Positions 1 to 6,179 are shown, numbered from the stretch's first letter. The stretch: DNA of 10,558 nt from DATEPR01 sp036269975 (GCA_036269975.1 DATBDL010000108.1:1-10558); one strand, 5' to 3'. The notes: a model not told the origin generated them from the sequence alone. Program-made: numbers and translations.

Positions 1-1277
1 GGCCGGTCCAGCATCGCGGCCGGATTGTGCACGAGATACGTGTCCAGCGGGTCGTCCCGTGCCACGAACACCACCAGCGCGCCGTAGCCGGATCGGCCGG
101 CGCGCCCCGCCTGCTGCCAGAACGACGCCAGCGTGCCGGGAAAACCGGCCACCACCACCGCGTCCAGCCCCGCGATGTCCACGCCCAACTCCAACGCGTT
201 GGTGCTGGCGACGCCGAGCAGGTCACCGCTGTCCAGCGCCCGTTCCAGCGCCCGCCGGTCCTCCGCGAGATAGCCCGCCCGATACGCCGCCACCCGACCG
301 GGCAGGTCGCCGGACACCTGGGCCAGCACGTGCTTCGCGGTCAGCGCGGCCAGTTCGGCGCCGCGCCGCGACCGCACGAACGTCAGCGTCCGCGCGCCCT
401 CGATCACCAGGTCGGCCATGATCCGCGCGGCCTCGGTCCCGGCCGGCCTGCGGACCGGGGAACCGTGCTCACCGGCCAGGTTCGGCAGCAGCGGCGGTTC
501 CCACAACGCGACGGTCCGCGCCCCGCGCGGTGATCCGTCGTCGGTCACCGCGGCGCACTCGACGCCGGTCAGTCGGCTGGCCAGCGCGTCCGGATCGGCG
601 ACGGTGGCCGACGCGAGCACGAAGACCGGACTGGCACCGTATTTCGCGGCGATCCGCCGTAACCGGCGCATCAGCAGCGCCACGTGCGAGCCGAACACCC
701 CCCGATACGCGTGGCACTCGTCGATCACCACGTAGCTCAGCTTGCGCCACAGCCGCGCCCAGCGCGCGTGCTGCGGCAGGATGCCGCGGTGCAGCATGTC
801 CGGGTTGGTGTAGATCCACCTGGCGTGCGCGCGGACCCAGTCCCGTTCGGCCATCGGCGTGTCGCCGTCGTAGCTGGCCGGCCGGACGTCGGCGACGTCC
901 ATGGCCCGCACCGACCGGAGCTGGTCGGCGCCGAGTGCCTTGGTGGGGGCCAGGTACAGCGCGGTCGCCTTGCGGTCGGCGCGCAGCGCGGTGAGCACGG
1001 GCAGTTGGTAGGCAAGGGATTTGCCGGAGCCGGTGCCGGTCGCGACGACGACGTGTGTGCCGTCGTGCGCCAGGGTGGCCGCTTCGGCCTGGTGCGTCCA
1101 CGGTCGTGGCACGCCGCCGTCGGTCAGCGCCGCCACCACATCGGGATCGGCCCACGCCGGCCAGTCCGCGAATCGGGCCGTGTGCGCCGAGAGGTCGGCG
1201 ACGTGCGTCAGCGGCGACTCCCCGGCTGGGGTGCCGGCCAGGACCCTGGTGAGCAACCGCCGGCCCGAACTGTCCAC
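1..1277 (-). CDS. DEAD/DEAH-box ATP-dependent helicase, YprA/MrfA/Hrq1-like (C-terminus off left edge)
   Basis: Superfamily 2 helicase, probably a 3'-5' DNA helicase acting in DNA repair as described for the MrfA/Hrq1 group. Reading the minus strand gives 425 residues. Motif I is ATGTGSGKS (Lys about 86), followed by YLAPTKALGADQ (Ia) and YTNPDMLHRGIL. Motif II is DECH, about 186-189, in the context YVVIDECHAYRGVFGSH. Motif III is SAT, about 223-225, then TNALELGVDIAGLD (V) and QQAGRAGRSG (VI), about 388-396. The YRGVFGSH stretch after the Walker B box is typical of YprA-like helicases. The usual length is about 750-800 aa, so the C-terminal region (DUF1998-type in this family) is missing at the window edge. 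The start is uncertain: I chose GTG at 1277 (VDSSGRRLL) because homologous N-termini begin near a GRRLL segment, but GTG at 1289 or 1307 is possible and none has a clear RBS. It lies about 90 bases after the hydrolase on the same strand and may be co-transcribed with it. Family identity is firm; biological role is inferred. Confidence 0.9.
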   Translation of the reverse strand, partial: MDSSGRRLLTRVLAGTPAGESPLTHVADLSAHTARFADWPAWADPDVVAALTDGGVPRPWTHQAEAATLAHDGTHVVVATGTGSGKSLAYQLPVLTALRADRKATALYLAPTKALGADQLRSVRAMDVADVRPASYDGDTPMAERDWVRAHARWIYTNPDMLHRGILPQHARWARLWRKLSYVVIDECHAYRGVFGSHVALLMRRLRRIAAKYGASPVFVLASATVADPDALASRLTGVECAAVTDDGSPRGARTVALWEPPLLPNLAGEHGSPVRRPAGTEAARIMADLVIEGARTLTFVRSRRGAELAALTAKHVLAQVSGDLPGRVAAYRAGYLAEDRRALERALDSGDLLGVASTNALELGVDIAGLDAVVVAGFPGTLASFWQQAGRAGRSGYGALVVFVARDDPLDTYLVHNPAAMLDR

Positions 1278-1368
1278 GGCGTCCGGCACCAGGGGAACGT
1301 CTCGCACCCAGGAAGTCTGGCACTCGACCCCGACGGCCCAGGCGTCGACGGGCCCAGCCGCCGCCGGC

Positions 1369-2340
1369 TTAGCTGACGCCGGGCGCCAGTGCCTTCTCCA
1401 GTACCTGTGCCGCCTCGTCCATGTAGCCACGGCCGGTCGCGTAGCTGGTACTGATCGGCTGGCGGCTCAGGATCGCGATCAGGAACTGGTTGTTCGAACC
1501 GAGCACGCCCGTCGTGTTCAACGTCATGCTGTTGCCGCCGATCTGCATCCAGCCCTGCTTGGCCTTCACCGTCGACGCACGCGGTGGCTGGAGCAGCCCG
1601 AACGCCTGGTCGAAGCCGTCGGCGCCCTTGTTGGCCGCGTTGCCGAGATCGCCGACGATCAGCGCCGAGTCGACCGGCGACAGCTTGTCGAACACGTAGT
1701 CGTAGACCTTGAGCACGTCCTGCGCCGAGAACCTTGTCTCGCCCCACTCGCCGAGGATGGTCGGCGCCGTGGTGTTCTGCAGGCCGTAGAGCTGCACGAA
1801 CTCGGGGATCAGCTTGACACCGCCGTACGCGCCCCAGAACGCGTCCATCGCGTTGTCGTCGGACAGTTCCAGCGCCCGCGTGATGTTGTTCTGCATGGTC
1901 GCGCTCAGCTTCAGCGCACCGATTTCCTGCTCGTGCAGCAGGTAGGTGACGGTGAACAGCTTGATCACCGACGCCGAGTAGAACGGCGTCGCGCCGAGTT
2001 GGCCCGCGACGACCTTGCCGGTCTGGCGGTCCTCGATGGCGACGCCCATGGTCACGCCCTTGATGCCCAGTCCGTCGACCGCGTTGACGGCGCTGGTCAT
2101 CAGCGGTGAGTAGTCCGGCGCGGTCGTCGGCGGTGGCGTGGTCGTCGTCGGCACGGGCGAGGTGGTCGTGCTCGCAGGTGGCGTGGTGCTGGCGTGGAAC
2201 GCGGTCGGGCTGGCCGCGTCGTCGTGGCGGTTGTGCACCACGACCGCGACCACGGCGACCGCGACCAGTACGACCGCCACGATCGGCGTGACCGTGAACA
2301 GCCAGCTACGGCGGCGGCGCCCGCCCGTGTCAGACTTCAT
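1369..2340 (-). CDS. Membrane-anchored serine hydrolase, class A beta-lactamase fold
   Basis: Protein of 323 aa. A basic N-terminus (GGRRRRSW) precedes one hydrophobic segment at about 17-35 (uncleaved signal anchor). A Thr/Pro/Ser-rich linker at about 44-76 follows, then an extracytoplasmic domain. That domain has the penicillin-recognising triad: SVIK (nucleophile Ser124, Lys127), SDDN (160-163, SDN-like) and KQG (261-263, in place of KTG). KQGWM is common in actinobacterial serine hydrolases of this type (Pfam beta-lactamase2 group). I cannot find a convincing omega-loop ExxxN deacylation motif, so resistance activity is doubtful; a peptidoglycan-related or penicillin-binding role is inferred. 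The ATG at 2340 begins a natural signal-anchor sequence, but no strong RBS is visible immediately upstream. It diverges from hppA across a regulatory region and precedes the helicase. Fold is well supported; substrate is unknown. Confidence 0.88.
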   Translation of the reverse strand: MKSDTGGRRRRSWLFTVTPIVAVVLVAVAVVAVVVHNRHDDAASPTAFHASTTPPASTTTSPVPTTTTPPPTTAPDYSPLMTSAVNAVDGLGIKGVTMGVAIEDRQTGKVVAGQLGATPFYSASVIKLFTVTYLLHEQEIGALKLSATMQNNITRALELSDDNAMDAFWGAYGGVKLIPEFVQLYGLQNTTAPTILGEWGETRFSAQDVLKVYDYVFDKLSPVDSALIVGDLGNAANKGADGFDQAFGLLQPPRASTVKAKQGWMQIGGNSMTLNTTGVLGSNNQFLIAILSRQPISTSYATGRGYMDEAAQVLEKALAPGVS

Positions 2341-2492
2341 GGCCGGTTAGACGCATGGAGTACCTCGCCTGTTGCTTCGGCCGCTCGTCCGCGGACCCCC
2401 ATGATTACTGTGTGTAACCGGCTAGTGAGCCTACCTGATGGCCGAGTGCCGCATGCTGAGTGTCCTGCCAGAACAGGGATAACGGACAATGG

Positions 2493-2520
2493 GGACGGCA
2501 TGACATCGATATGGCCGTCC
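2493..2520. repeat. Inverted repeat, 7-bp perfect arms
   Basis: The arms GGACGGC (2493-2499) and GCCGTCC (2514-2520) are perfectly complementary around a 14-base centre that includes ATCGAT. It could be an operator or a small hairpin. There is no T-run on either side, so a terminator is less likely. The ATCGATA string in the centre recurs in the palindrome at 2673-2689. Confidence 0.5.
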
Positions 2521-2555
2521 ATTTGCCACGTGAAGTCGACCTACGAACACGCTGC

Positions 2556-2577
2556 GTAGTCGAATTGGTTCGACTAC
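2556..2577. promoter_or_regulatory. Operator-like perfect inverted repeat, 9-bp arms
   Basis: GTAGTCGAA (2556-2564) and TTCGACTAC (2569-2577) are perfect complements separated by TTGG. The symmetric TCGAA...TTCGA core resembles actinobacterial LexA boxes, but the spacing is two bases too short and the conserved C/G next to the centre is missing, so I do not call it an SOS box. It is most simply a binding site for an unidentified dimeric repressor or activator. Its centre is 33 bp from the CRP-like site, about three helical turns, so both could lie on one DNA face. Confidence 0.55.
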
Positions 2578-2591
2578 CGTCCCGAGTGAAC

Positions 2592-2607
2592 TGTGACCAG
2601 TGTCACT
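2592..2607. promoter_or_regulatory. CRP/GlxR-type binding site (TGTGA-N6-TCACT)
   Basis: TGTGA, six bases, then TCACT matches the CRP-family consensus TGTGA-N6-TCACA with one mismatch at the last base. Mycobacterial Crp and corynebacterial GlxR use this consensus. Within it, GTGAC-CAGT-GTCAC is a perfect inverted repeat. It lies 273 bp before the hppA start codon and 252 bp before the hydrolase start, so it could serve either gene. Regulation by cAMP is inferred from the motif only. Confidence 0.6.
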
Positions 2608-2672
2608 TATCTGAAACCGGTCGCTGAATCGGACGAGACCGGCGGACGCAATGCCGCAGATGGCCGCCCATT

Positions 2673-2689
2673 ATCGATACAGTATCGAT
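2673..2689. promoter_or_regulatory. Perfect 17-bp palindrome overlapping possible -10 elements
   Basis: ATCGATAC and GTATCGAT flank a single central A, a perfect palindrome typical of a homodimeric repressor operator. A TACAGT hexamer (2678-2683, plus strand) fits the actinobacterial -10 pattern TANNNT. The overlapping TACTGT on the minus strand also fits, so a protein bound here could block a promoter in either direction. No good -35 is visible, and the cognate regulator is not in the window. Confidence 0.55.
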
Positions 2690-2734
2690 CAAGTCGAGGG
2701 CCCGAAGGTAACAGGATGTGCACGGAACGGGACG

Positions 2735-2759
2735 GGTCGCGTTATCACTTCACGCGACC
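2735..2759 (+). other. Hairpin in presumed hppA 5' leader
   Basis: GGTCGCGT (2735-2742) pairs perfectly with ACGCGACC (2752-2759) around a 9-base loop. A second, 6-bp stem lies at 2813-2836. If hppA transcription starts near 2690, both fall in a leader of about 190 nt. I recognise no known riboswitch class; it could equally be an operator. Confidence 0.4.
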
Positions 2760-2869
2760 AATAGACTCCGCCTCCATCGCACCAGATCCCGTGGTGCACC
2801 CCTTGCGTCGAGGCCGCTGCCACCGTGCGAAGCGGCTGGGCGCGCACACAAGCACAAGCAATAGTCATC

Positions 2870-2875
2870 AGGAGG
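2870..2875 (+). promoter_or_regulatory. Ribosome binding site of hppA
   Basis: A full AGGAGG lies four bases before the ATG at 2880. It is the strongest Shine-Dalgarno in the window. It fixes the hppA start and suggests high translation. Confidence 0.8.
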
Positions 2876-2879
2876 ACGG

Positions 2880-5258
2880 ATGTCCCGGCACTCCCTCGCG
2901 GACGGCCTCGTGCTATCCGGAGGTGATCGCGGCGTTGTCGCCGTGGTCGCCGTCATCGCCCTCGCCGCCCTGGTCGTTGGCTACATCCTGCTCAAGGAGG
3001 TGCTGGCCGCGGGCCAAGGCACCAGCAAGATGCAGGAGATCGCCAAGGCCGTCCAGGAAGGCGCTGCGGCGTATCTGAACCGGCAGTTCCGCACGCTCGG
3101 CGTGTTCGTCGTGATCGTGTTCGCGCTGCTGTTCGCGCTGCCCGCCGACTCGGTCGGCGAGCGCATCGGCCGCTCCGGCTTCTTCCTCGTCGGCGCCGGT
3201 TTCTCGGCGACCATCGGCTACCTCGGCATGTGGCTGTCCACCAGGGCGAACGTGCGGGTCGCCGCCGCCGCGAACACCGAAGGCCGGGAACGGGCGATGC
3301 GGATCGGCTTCCGCACCGGTGGCGTCGTCGGCATGATGACGGTCGGTCTTGGCCTGTTCGGCGCGTCGATCGTGGTCTTCTCCTTCGCCGGCCAGGCGCC
3401 CAAGGTGCTGGAGGGCTTCGGCTTCGGCGCGGCGCTGCTCGCGATGTTCATGCGTGTCGGTGGCGGCATCTTCACGAAGGCCGCCGACGTCGGCGCCGAC
3501 CTGGTCGGCAAGGTCGAGCAGGGCATCCCGGAGGACGACCCGCGCAACGCGGCGACCATCGCCGACAACGTGGGCGACAACGTCGGCGACTGCGCCGGCA
3601 TGGCGGCGGACCTGTTCGAGTCCTACGCGGTCACGCTGGTCGCGTCGCTGATCCTCGGTTCGGCCGCGTTCGGCGCGCAGGGCCTGCTGTTCCCGTTGAT
3701 CGTGCCCGGTATCGGCGTCGTCACGGCCGCGTTCGGCGTCTACATCACCAACGCGCGGGCCGGTGAGAACGGCCTCTCGGCCATCAACCGGTCGTTCTAC
3801 ATCTCCGCGATCATCTCGGCGGTGCTGTGCACTGTCGCCGCGTTCGTCTACCTGCCCGGCACGTTCAGCCAGCTCTCGCACCCGAGTGACACGAGTGTGC
3901 CCGGCAGTCCGGCGGTCATCGCCGCGGTCGCGGTGCTGATCGGCATCGTGCTGGCCGGCGCGATCCTGTGGCTGACCGGCTACTACACCGGCACCGAGCA
4001 CAAGCCGGTCAAGGACGTCGGCCGCTCGTCGCTCACCGGTGCCGCAACGGTGATCCTCTCCGGCATCTCGGTCGGTTTCGAGTCGGCGGTCTACACGGCG
4101 ATCGTGATCGGCGCCGCCGTCTACGGCGCGTTCCTGCTGTCCGGCTCGATCTTCGTGGGCCTGTTCGCGGTGGCCCTGGCCGGCTGCGGCCTGCTCACCA
4201 CGGTCGGCGTGATCGTCGCCATGGACACGTTCGGTCCGGTCAGCGACAACGCGCAGGGCATCGCTGAGATGTCCGGCGAGGTCAGCGAGGAGGGCGCCAA
4301 GATCCTCACCGACCTCGACGCCGTCGGCAACACCACGAAGGCGATCACCAAGGGCATCGCGATCGCGACCGCGGTATTGGCGGCGACCGCGCTGTTCGGC
4401 TCCTACATCAACTCGATCACATCCGCACTGATCGGGAAGACGACCGAGAAGACGGCCGTGTTCTTCGACAACCTGGTGAACCAGAACAGCCAGTTCCGGG
4501 CGTTCGCCGCGCTCGTGTTCAGCCCGAACACGCTGGTCGGCATCGCGATCGGTGCCGCCGTCGTGTTCATGTTCTCCGGTCTGGCCGTGAACGCGGTGGC
4601 ACGTGCCGCCGGGGCCGTGGTGTACGAGGTGCGGCGGCAGTTCCGCCAGTTCCCCGGCATCATGGACGGCACCCAGCGGCCGGAGTACGGCAGGGTCGTG
4701 GACATCTGCACCAGGGACGCGCTGCGCGAACTGGCGACGCCCGGCCTGCTCGCGGTGTTCGCGCCGATCGCGGTCGGTTTCGGTCTCGGTGTCGGCCCGC
4801 TGGCCGGCTACCTGGCCGGCGCCATCGCCACCGGCACCCTGATGGCGATCTTCCTCGCCAACTCCGGTGGCGCGTGGGACAACGCGAAGAAGCTGGTCGA
4901 GGACGGCAACCACGGCGGCAAGGGCTCCGCCGCGCACGAGGCCACCATCGTCGGTGACACCGTCGGTGACCCGTTCAAGGACACCGCGGGCCCGGCGATC
5001 AACCCGCTGATCAAGGTGATGAACCTGGTCTCGGTGCTGATCGCGCCGGCCATCGTGTCGTTCTCGGTCGGCTCGTCCGCGTCCGCCACCTGGCGCGCGG
5101 TGATCGCGCTGGTCGCGCTGGCGATCATCGTGGTCGCGGTCGTGGTGTCCAAGCGTCGGGCGTCCGTGATGGACCAGACGCCGGAGGGCCCCGCGATCGA
5201 GGGCGGCGGCGAGACCGTCGCGGAGGTCGAGGAGTCCGTCACCAACGGCGCTGCCTGA
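2880..5258 (+). CDS. hppA: K+-independent H+-translocating membrane pyrophosphatase
   Basis: A 792-aa integral membrane protein that hydrolyses PPi in the cytoplasm and pumps protons outward; about 16 membrane helices are expected for the family. Signatures are intact: DVGADLVGKVE (203-213), ADNVGDNVGDCAGMAADLFE (228-247), DTFGPVSDNAQG (449-460), GGAWDNAKK (663-671) and GDTVGDPFKDTAGPA (692-706), all Mg-PPi-binding or catalytic segments. The GNTTKA motif (483-488) has Lys at 487, where K+-dependent enzymes have Ala; this marks the K+-independent, H+-pumping subfamily. Length is normal, with an acidic C-terminal tail after KRRAS. The ATG at 2880 is fixed by a full AGGAGG. It diverges from the hydrolase behind a region rich in palindromes and ends 15 bases before a strong hairpin, so it is probably monocistronic. 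Its job is to remove PPi from DNA, RNA and aminoacyl-tRNA synthesis while conserving energy. Confidence 0.98.
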   Translation: MSRHSLADGLVLSGGDRGVVAVVAVIALAALVVGYILLKEVLAAGQGTSKMQEIAKAVQEGAAAYLNRQFRTLGVFVVIVFALLFALPADSVGERIGRSGFFLVGAGFSATIGYLGMWLSTRANVRVAAAANTEGRERAMRIGFRTGGVVGMMTVGLGLFGASIVVFSFAGQAPKVLEGFGFGAALLAMFMRVGGGIFTKAADVGADLVGKVEQGIPEDDPRNAATIADNVGDNVGDCAGMAADLFESYAVTLVASLILGSAAFGAQGLLFPLIVPGIGVVTAAFGVYITNARAGENGLSAINRSFYISAIISAVLCTVAAFVYLPGTFSQLSHPSDTSVPGSPAVIAAVAVLIGIVLAGAILWLTGYYTGTEHKPVKDVGRSSLTGAATVILSGISVGFESAVYTAIVIGAAVYGAFLLSGSIFVGLFAVALAGCGLLTTVGVIVAMDTFGPVSDNAQGIAEMSGEVSEEGAKILTDLDAVGNTTKAITKGIAIATAVLAATALFGSYINSITSALIGKTTEKTAVFFDNLVNQNSQFRAFAALVFSPNTLVGIAIGAAVVFMFSGLAVNAVARAAGAVVYEVRRQFRQFPGIMDGTQRPEYGRVVDICTRDALRELATPGLLAVFAPIAVGFGLGVGPLAGYLAGAIATGTLMAIFLANSGGAWDNAKKLVEDGNHGGKGSAAHEATIVGDTVGDPFKDTAGPAINPLIKVMNLVSVLIAPAIVSFSVGSSASATWRAVIALVALAIIVVAVVVSKRRASVMDQTPEGPAIEGGGETVAEVEESVTNGAA

Positions 5259-5273
5259 GTACTCGCACAGTCG

Positions 5274-5307
5274 CCGGGCCCGACACCCGAACCGGTGTCG
5301 GGCCCGG
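5274..5307 (+). terminator. Strong hairpin terminator after hppA
   Basis: CCGGGCCCGACACC (5274-5287) pairs perfectly with GGTGTCGGGCCCGG (5294-5307): a 14-bp stem with a 6-base loop, starting 15 bases after the hppA stop. There is no U-tract, which is common for actinobacterial terminators. It separates hppA from the downstream gene. Confidence 0.85.
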
Positions 5308-5337
5308 TGCCGTTCGGGTGGATCCTGCGCCTCGCCC

Positions 5338-5349
5338 GAACATATGTTC
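5338..5349. promoter_or_regulatory. SOS-box-like (LexA-type) palindrome GAAC-ATAT-GTTC
   Basis: This is a perfect 12-bp palindrome, preceded by C. CGAAC-ATAT-GTTCT fits the Gram-positive LexA consensus CGAAC-RNRY-GTTYC except for the final base, and the core of the actinobacterial TCGAAC-N4-GTTCGA. It directly abuts the -10 element at 5350-5355, where LexA binding would block RNA polymerase. LexA control is inferred from motif and position only. Confidence 0.6.
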
Positions 5350-5355
5350 TAAAGT
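5350..5355 (+). promoter_or_regulatory. -10 element (TAAAGT) of a probable leaderless promoter
   Basis: TAAAGT fits the actinobacterial -10 pattern TANNNT. A start point 7-9 bases downstream would fall on or next to the GTG at 5364, so the mRNA would be leaderless. This explains why the GAGG at 5359-5362 is too close to act as a normal RBS. No clear -35 is seen; that region lies beside the SOS-like palindrome. Confidence 0.55.
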
Positions 5356-5363
5356 ATCGAGGT

Positions 5364-5999
5364 GTGGGCCAGCTCTCGTTCTACTCGGCGGACGCGACCC
5401 AGCCCAGGGTGGCCGACCTGGCCGGCGTGCTGTGCGGGCCGGGCCAGGCGATCGGCTTCGGGGCCGGGACGGCGGTCCGGCTGGCGGTACCGGTAACCCA
5501 GCGCTGGCGGGCTGTGGCGTTGGTCGCCGCGTTCGCCGAGCGCGGCGTCGATGCCGTGATCGTCGGGTCGGAGGGAGACTGGCTGGTCCGCACGGCTTTT
5601 CGGGCCGACCTGGTGCCGCTGGCCAACGCATGGTCGGCCGTTGCGGCGCCGGCCACCTTGGCCGGTGCGGATCGCAATCGCCTCGACGGCGCTACTCTGC
5701 GTCTGTGGGCACTGGCCGCCGGCCGCTCGTCGGCGACCGGCTACCTGCTGGGGCTGGATCCGCTCAGCCCGTGGACCCACCGGCCGCTGGTCACCGCGCT
5801 CGTGCGGGCCGGGGTGTCGCCGGCACTGCTGGACAGCACGGACAGCGGCGCGGACGGCGGGCCGGCGTTACGGGTGTCCGGCACGCGACGGCTGGCCAGG
5901 CTCGTCGAACTGGTCGGTGTGCCGCCGTACGGCGTGTCCGGGCATGATTGGCCGGCCGTGGTGCCGGTACACAGGGGGCGTACCTCGATCGGGGCGTGA
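5364..5999 (+). CDS. Conserved actinobacterial protein of unknown function upstream of topA
   Basis: A soluble protein of 211 aa; I do not recognise a named family. I chose GTG at 5364 (GQLSFYSADA) because the longer reading from 5295 begins inside the hppA terminator. A -10 element 8 bases upstream suggests leaderless translation. Two lobes can be seen. Residues 16-90 read LAGVLCGPGQ, then a beta-like run, WRAVALVAAFAERG, and LVRTAF. Residues 110-190 read LRLWALAAG, YLLGLDP, PLVTALVRAG, then LRVSGTRRLARLVELVG. This repeated alpha/beta pattern is reminiscent of degenerate LAGLIDADG proteins such as WhiA; that is my inference and is weak. By position it may correspond to the small conserved gene beside topA in Mycobacterium tuberculosis (Rv3647c, from memory). 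It has no membrane segments or signal peptide. An SOS-like palindrome overlaps its promoter. It ends 198 bases before topA. Confidence 0.75.
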   Translation: MGQLSFYSADATQPRVADLAGVLCGPGQAIGFGAGTAVRLAVPVTQRWRAVALVAAFAERGVDAVIVGSEGDWLVRTAFRADLVPLANAWSAVAAPATLAGADRNRLDGATLRLWALAAGRSSATGYLLGLDPLSPWTHRPLVTALVRAGVSPALLDSTDSGADGGPALRVSGTRRLARLVELVGVPPYGVSGHDWPAVVPVHRGRTSIGA

Positions 6000-6016
6000 C
6001 CGCTGGTGGTTGGTGG

Positions 6017-6042
6017 GGAACAGGGGGGCATACCCGGCCGTT
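6017..6042 (+). promoter_or_regulatory. Candidate ECF sigma promoter (SigR/SigH-type) for topA
   Basis: GGAAC (6017-6021, preceded by G) and GTT (6040-6042) are separated by 18 bases. This matches the GGAAY-N18/19-GTT promoters used by thiol-oxidative and heat-stress sigma factors (Streptomyces SigR, mycobacterial SigH). The overlapping TAGGGT (6042-6047) is an alternative housekeeping -10 with a poor -35. Either would give a topA leader of about 145 nt. Confidence 0.45.
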
Positions 6043-6179
6043 AGGGTGAAATAGTCCGCCATTGGTGTGATGCGCGCCTCGTTAACGAACCAACCTGCTC
6101 GGCTGTCCGATGGGTTGGAAGCGGGGCGGGCAGCGGTCGGGGCCGCGTTCGGTGCACACTGGCGGGCCGGAGTGTTGGC

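Larger units (their letters stand above)
2341..2879. other. Divergent intergenic region with several operator-like palindromes
   Basis: This 539-bp stretch between the divergent hydrolase and hppA genes holds no credible gene: its short ORFs lack RBSs and recognisable products. It is less GC-rich than its neighbours. It contains four distinct inverted repeats (2493-2520, 2556-2577, 2592-2607, 2673-2689), a perfect 8-bp hairpin at 2735-2759 and a 6-bp stem (GCCGCT 2813-2818 with AGCGGC 2831-2836). It must contain promoters for both flanking genes, but I could not fix either with certainty. A TAGGCT hexamer on the minus strand (2428-2433) is a weak -10 candidate for the hydrolase. Confidence 0.8.

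Noticed and set aside
469..1323. A 284-codon minus-strand frame starting MPDFLGARRSP
   Set aside because: It lies out of frame inside the helicase. The neighbouring frame on the same strand carries all helicase motifs (GSGKS, DECH, SAT, QxxGRAGR).
2556..2577. Calling this inverted repeat a LexA box
   Set aside because: The TCGAA and TTCGA halves are separated by four bases instead of six, and the inner C/G of GAAC-N4-GTTC is missing.
2593..3078. A 161-codon plus-strand frame across the hppA leader and start
   Set aside because: It has no RBS, conflicts with the AGGAGG-supported hppA start, and its second half is only an out-of-frame reading of hppA.
2913..4937. A 674-codon open frame antisense to hppA
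   Set aside because: It is Asp/Arg/Gly/His-rich and has no recognisable domain, as expected from reading hppA backwards; hppA itself has every family motif.
5295..5363. An N-terminal extension of the unknown gene (start GTG at 5295)
   Set aside because: The extra 23 residues begin inside the hppA terminator stem and cross the palindrome and the -10 element, so they are very unlikely to be translated.
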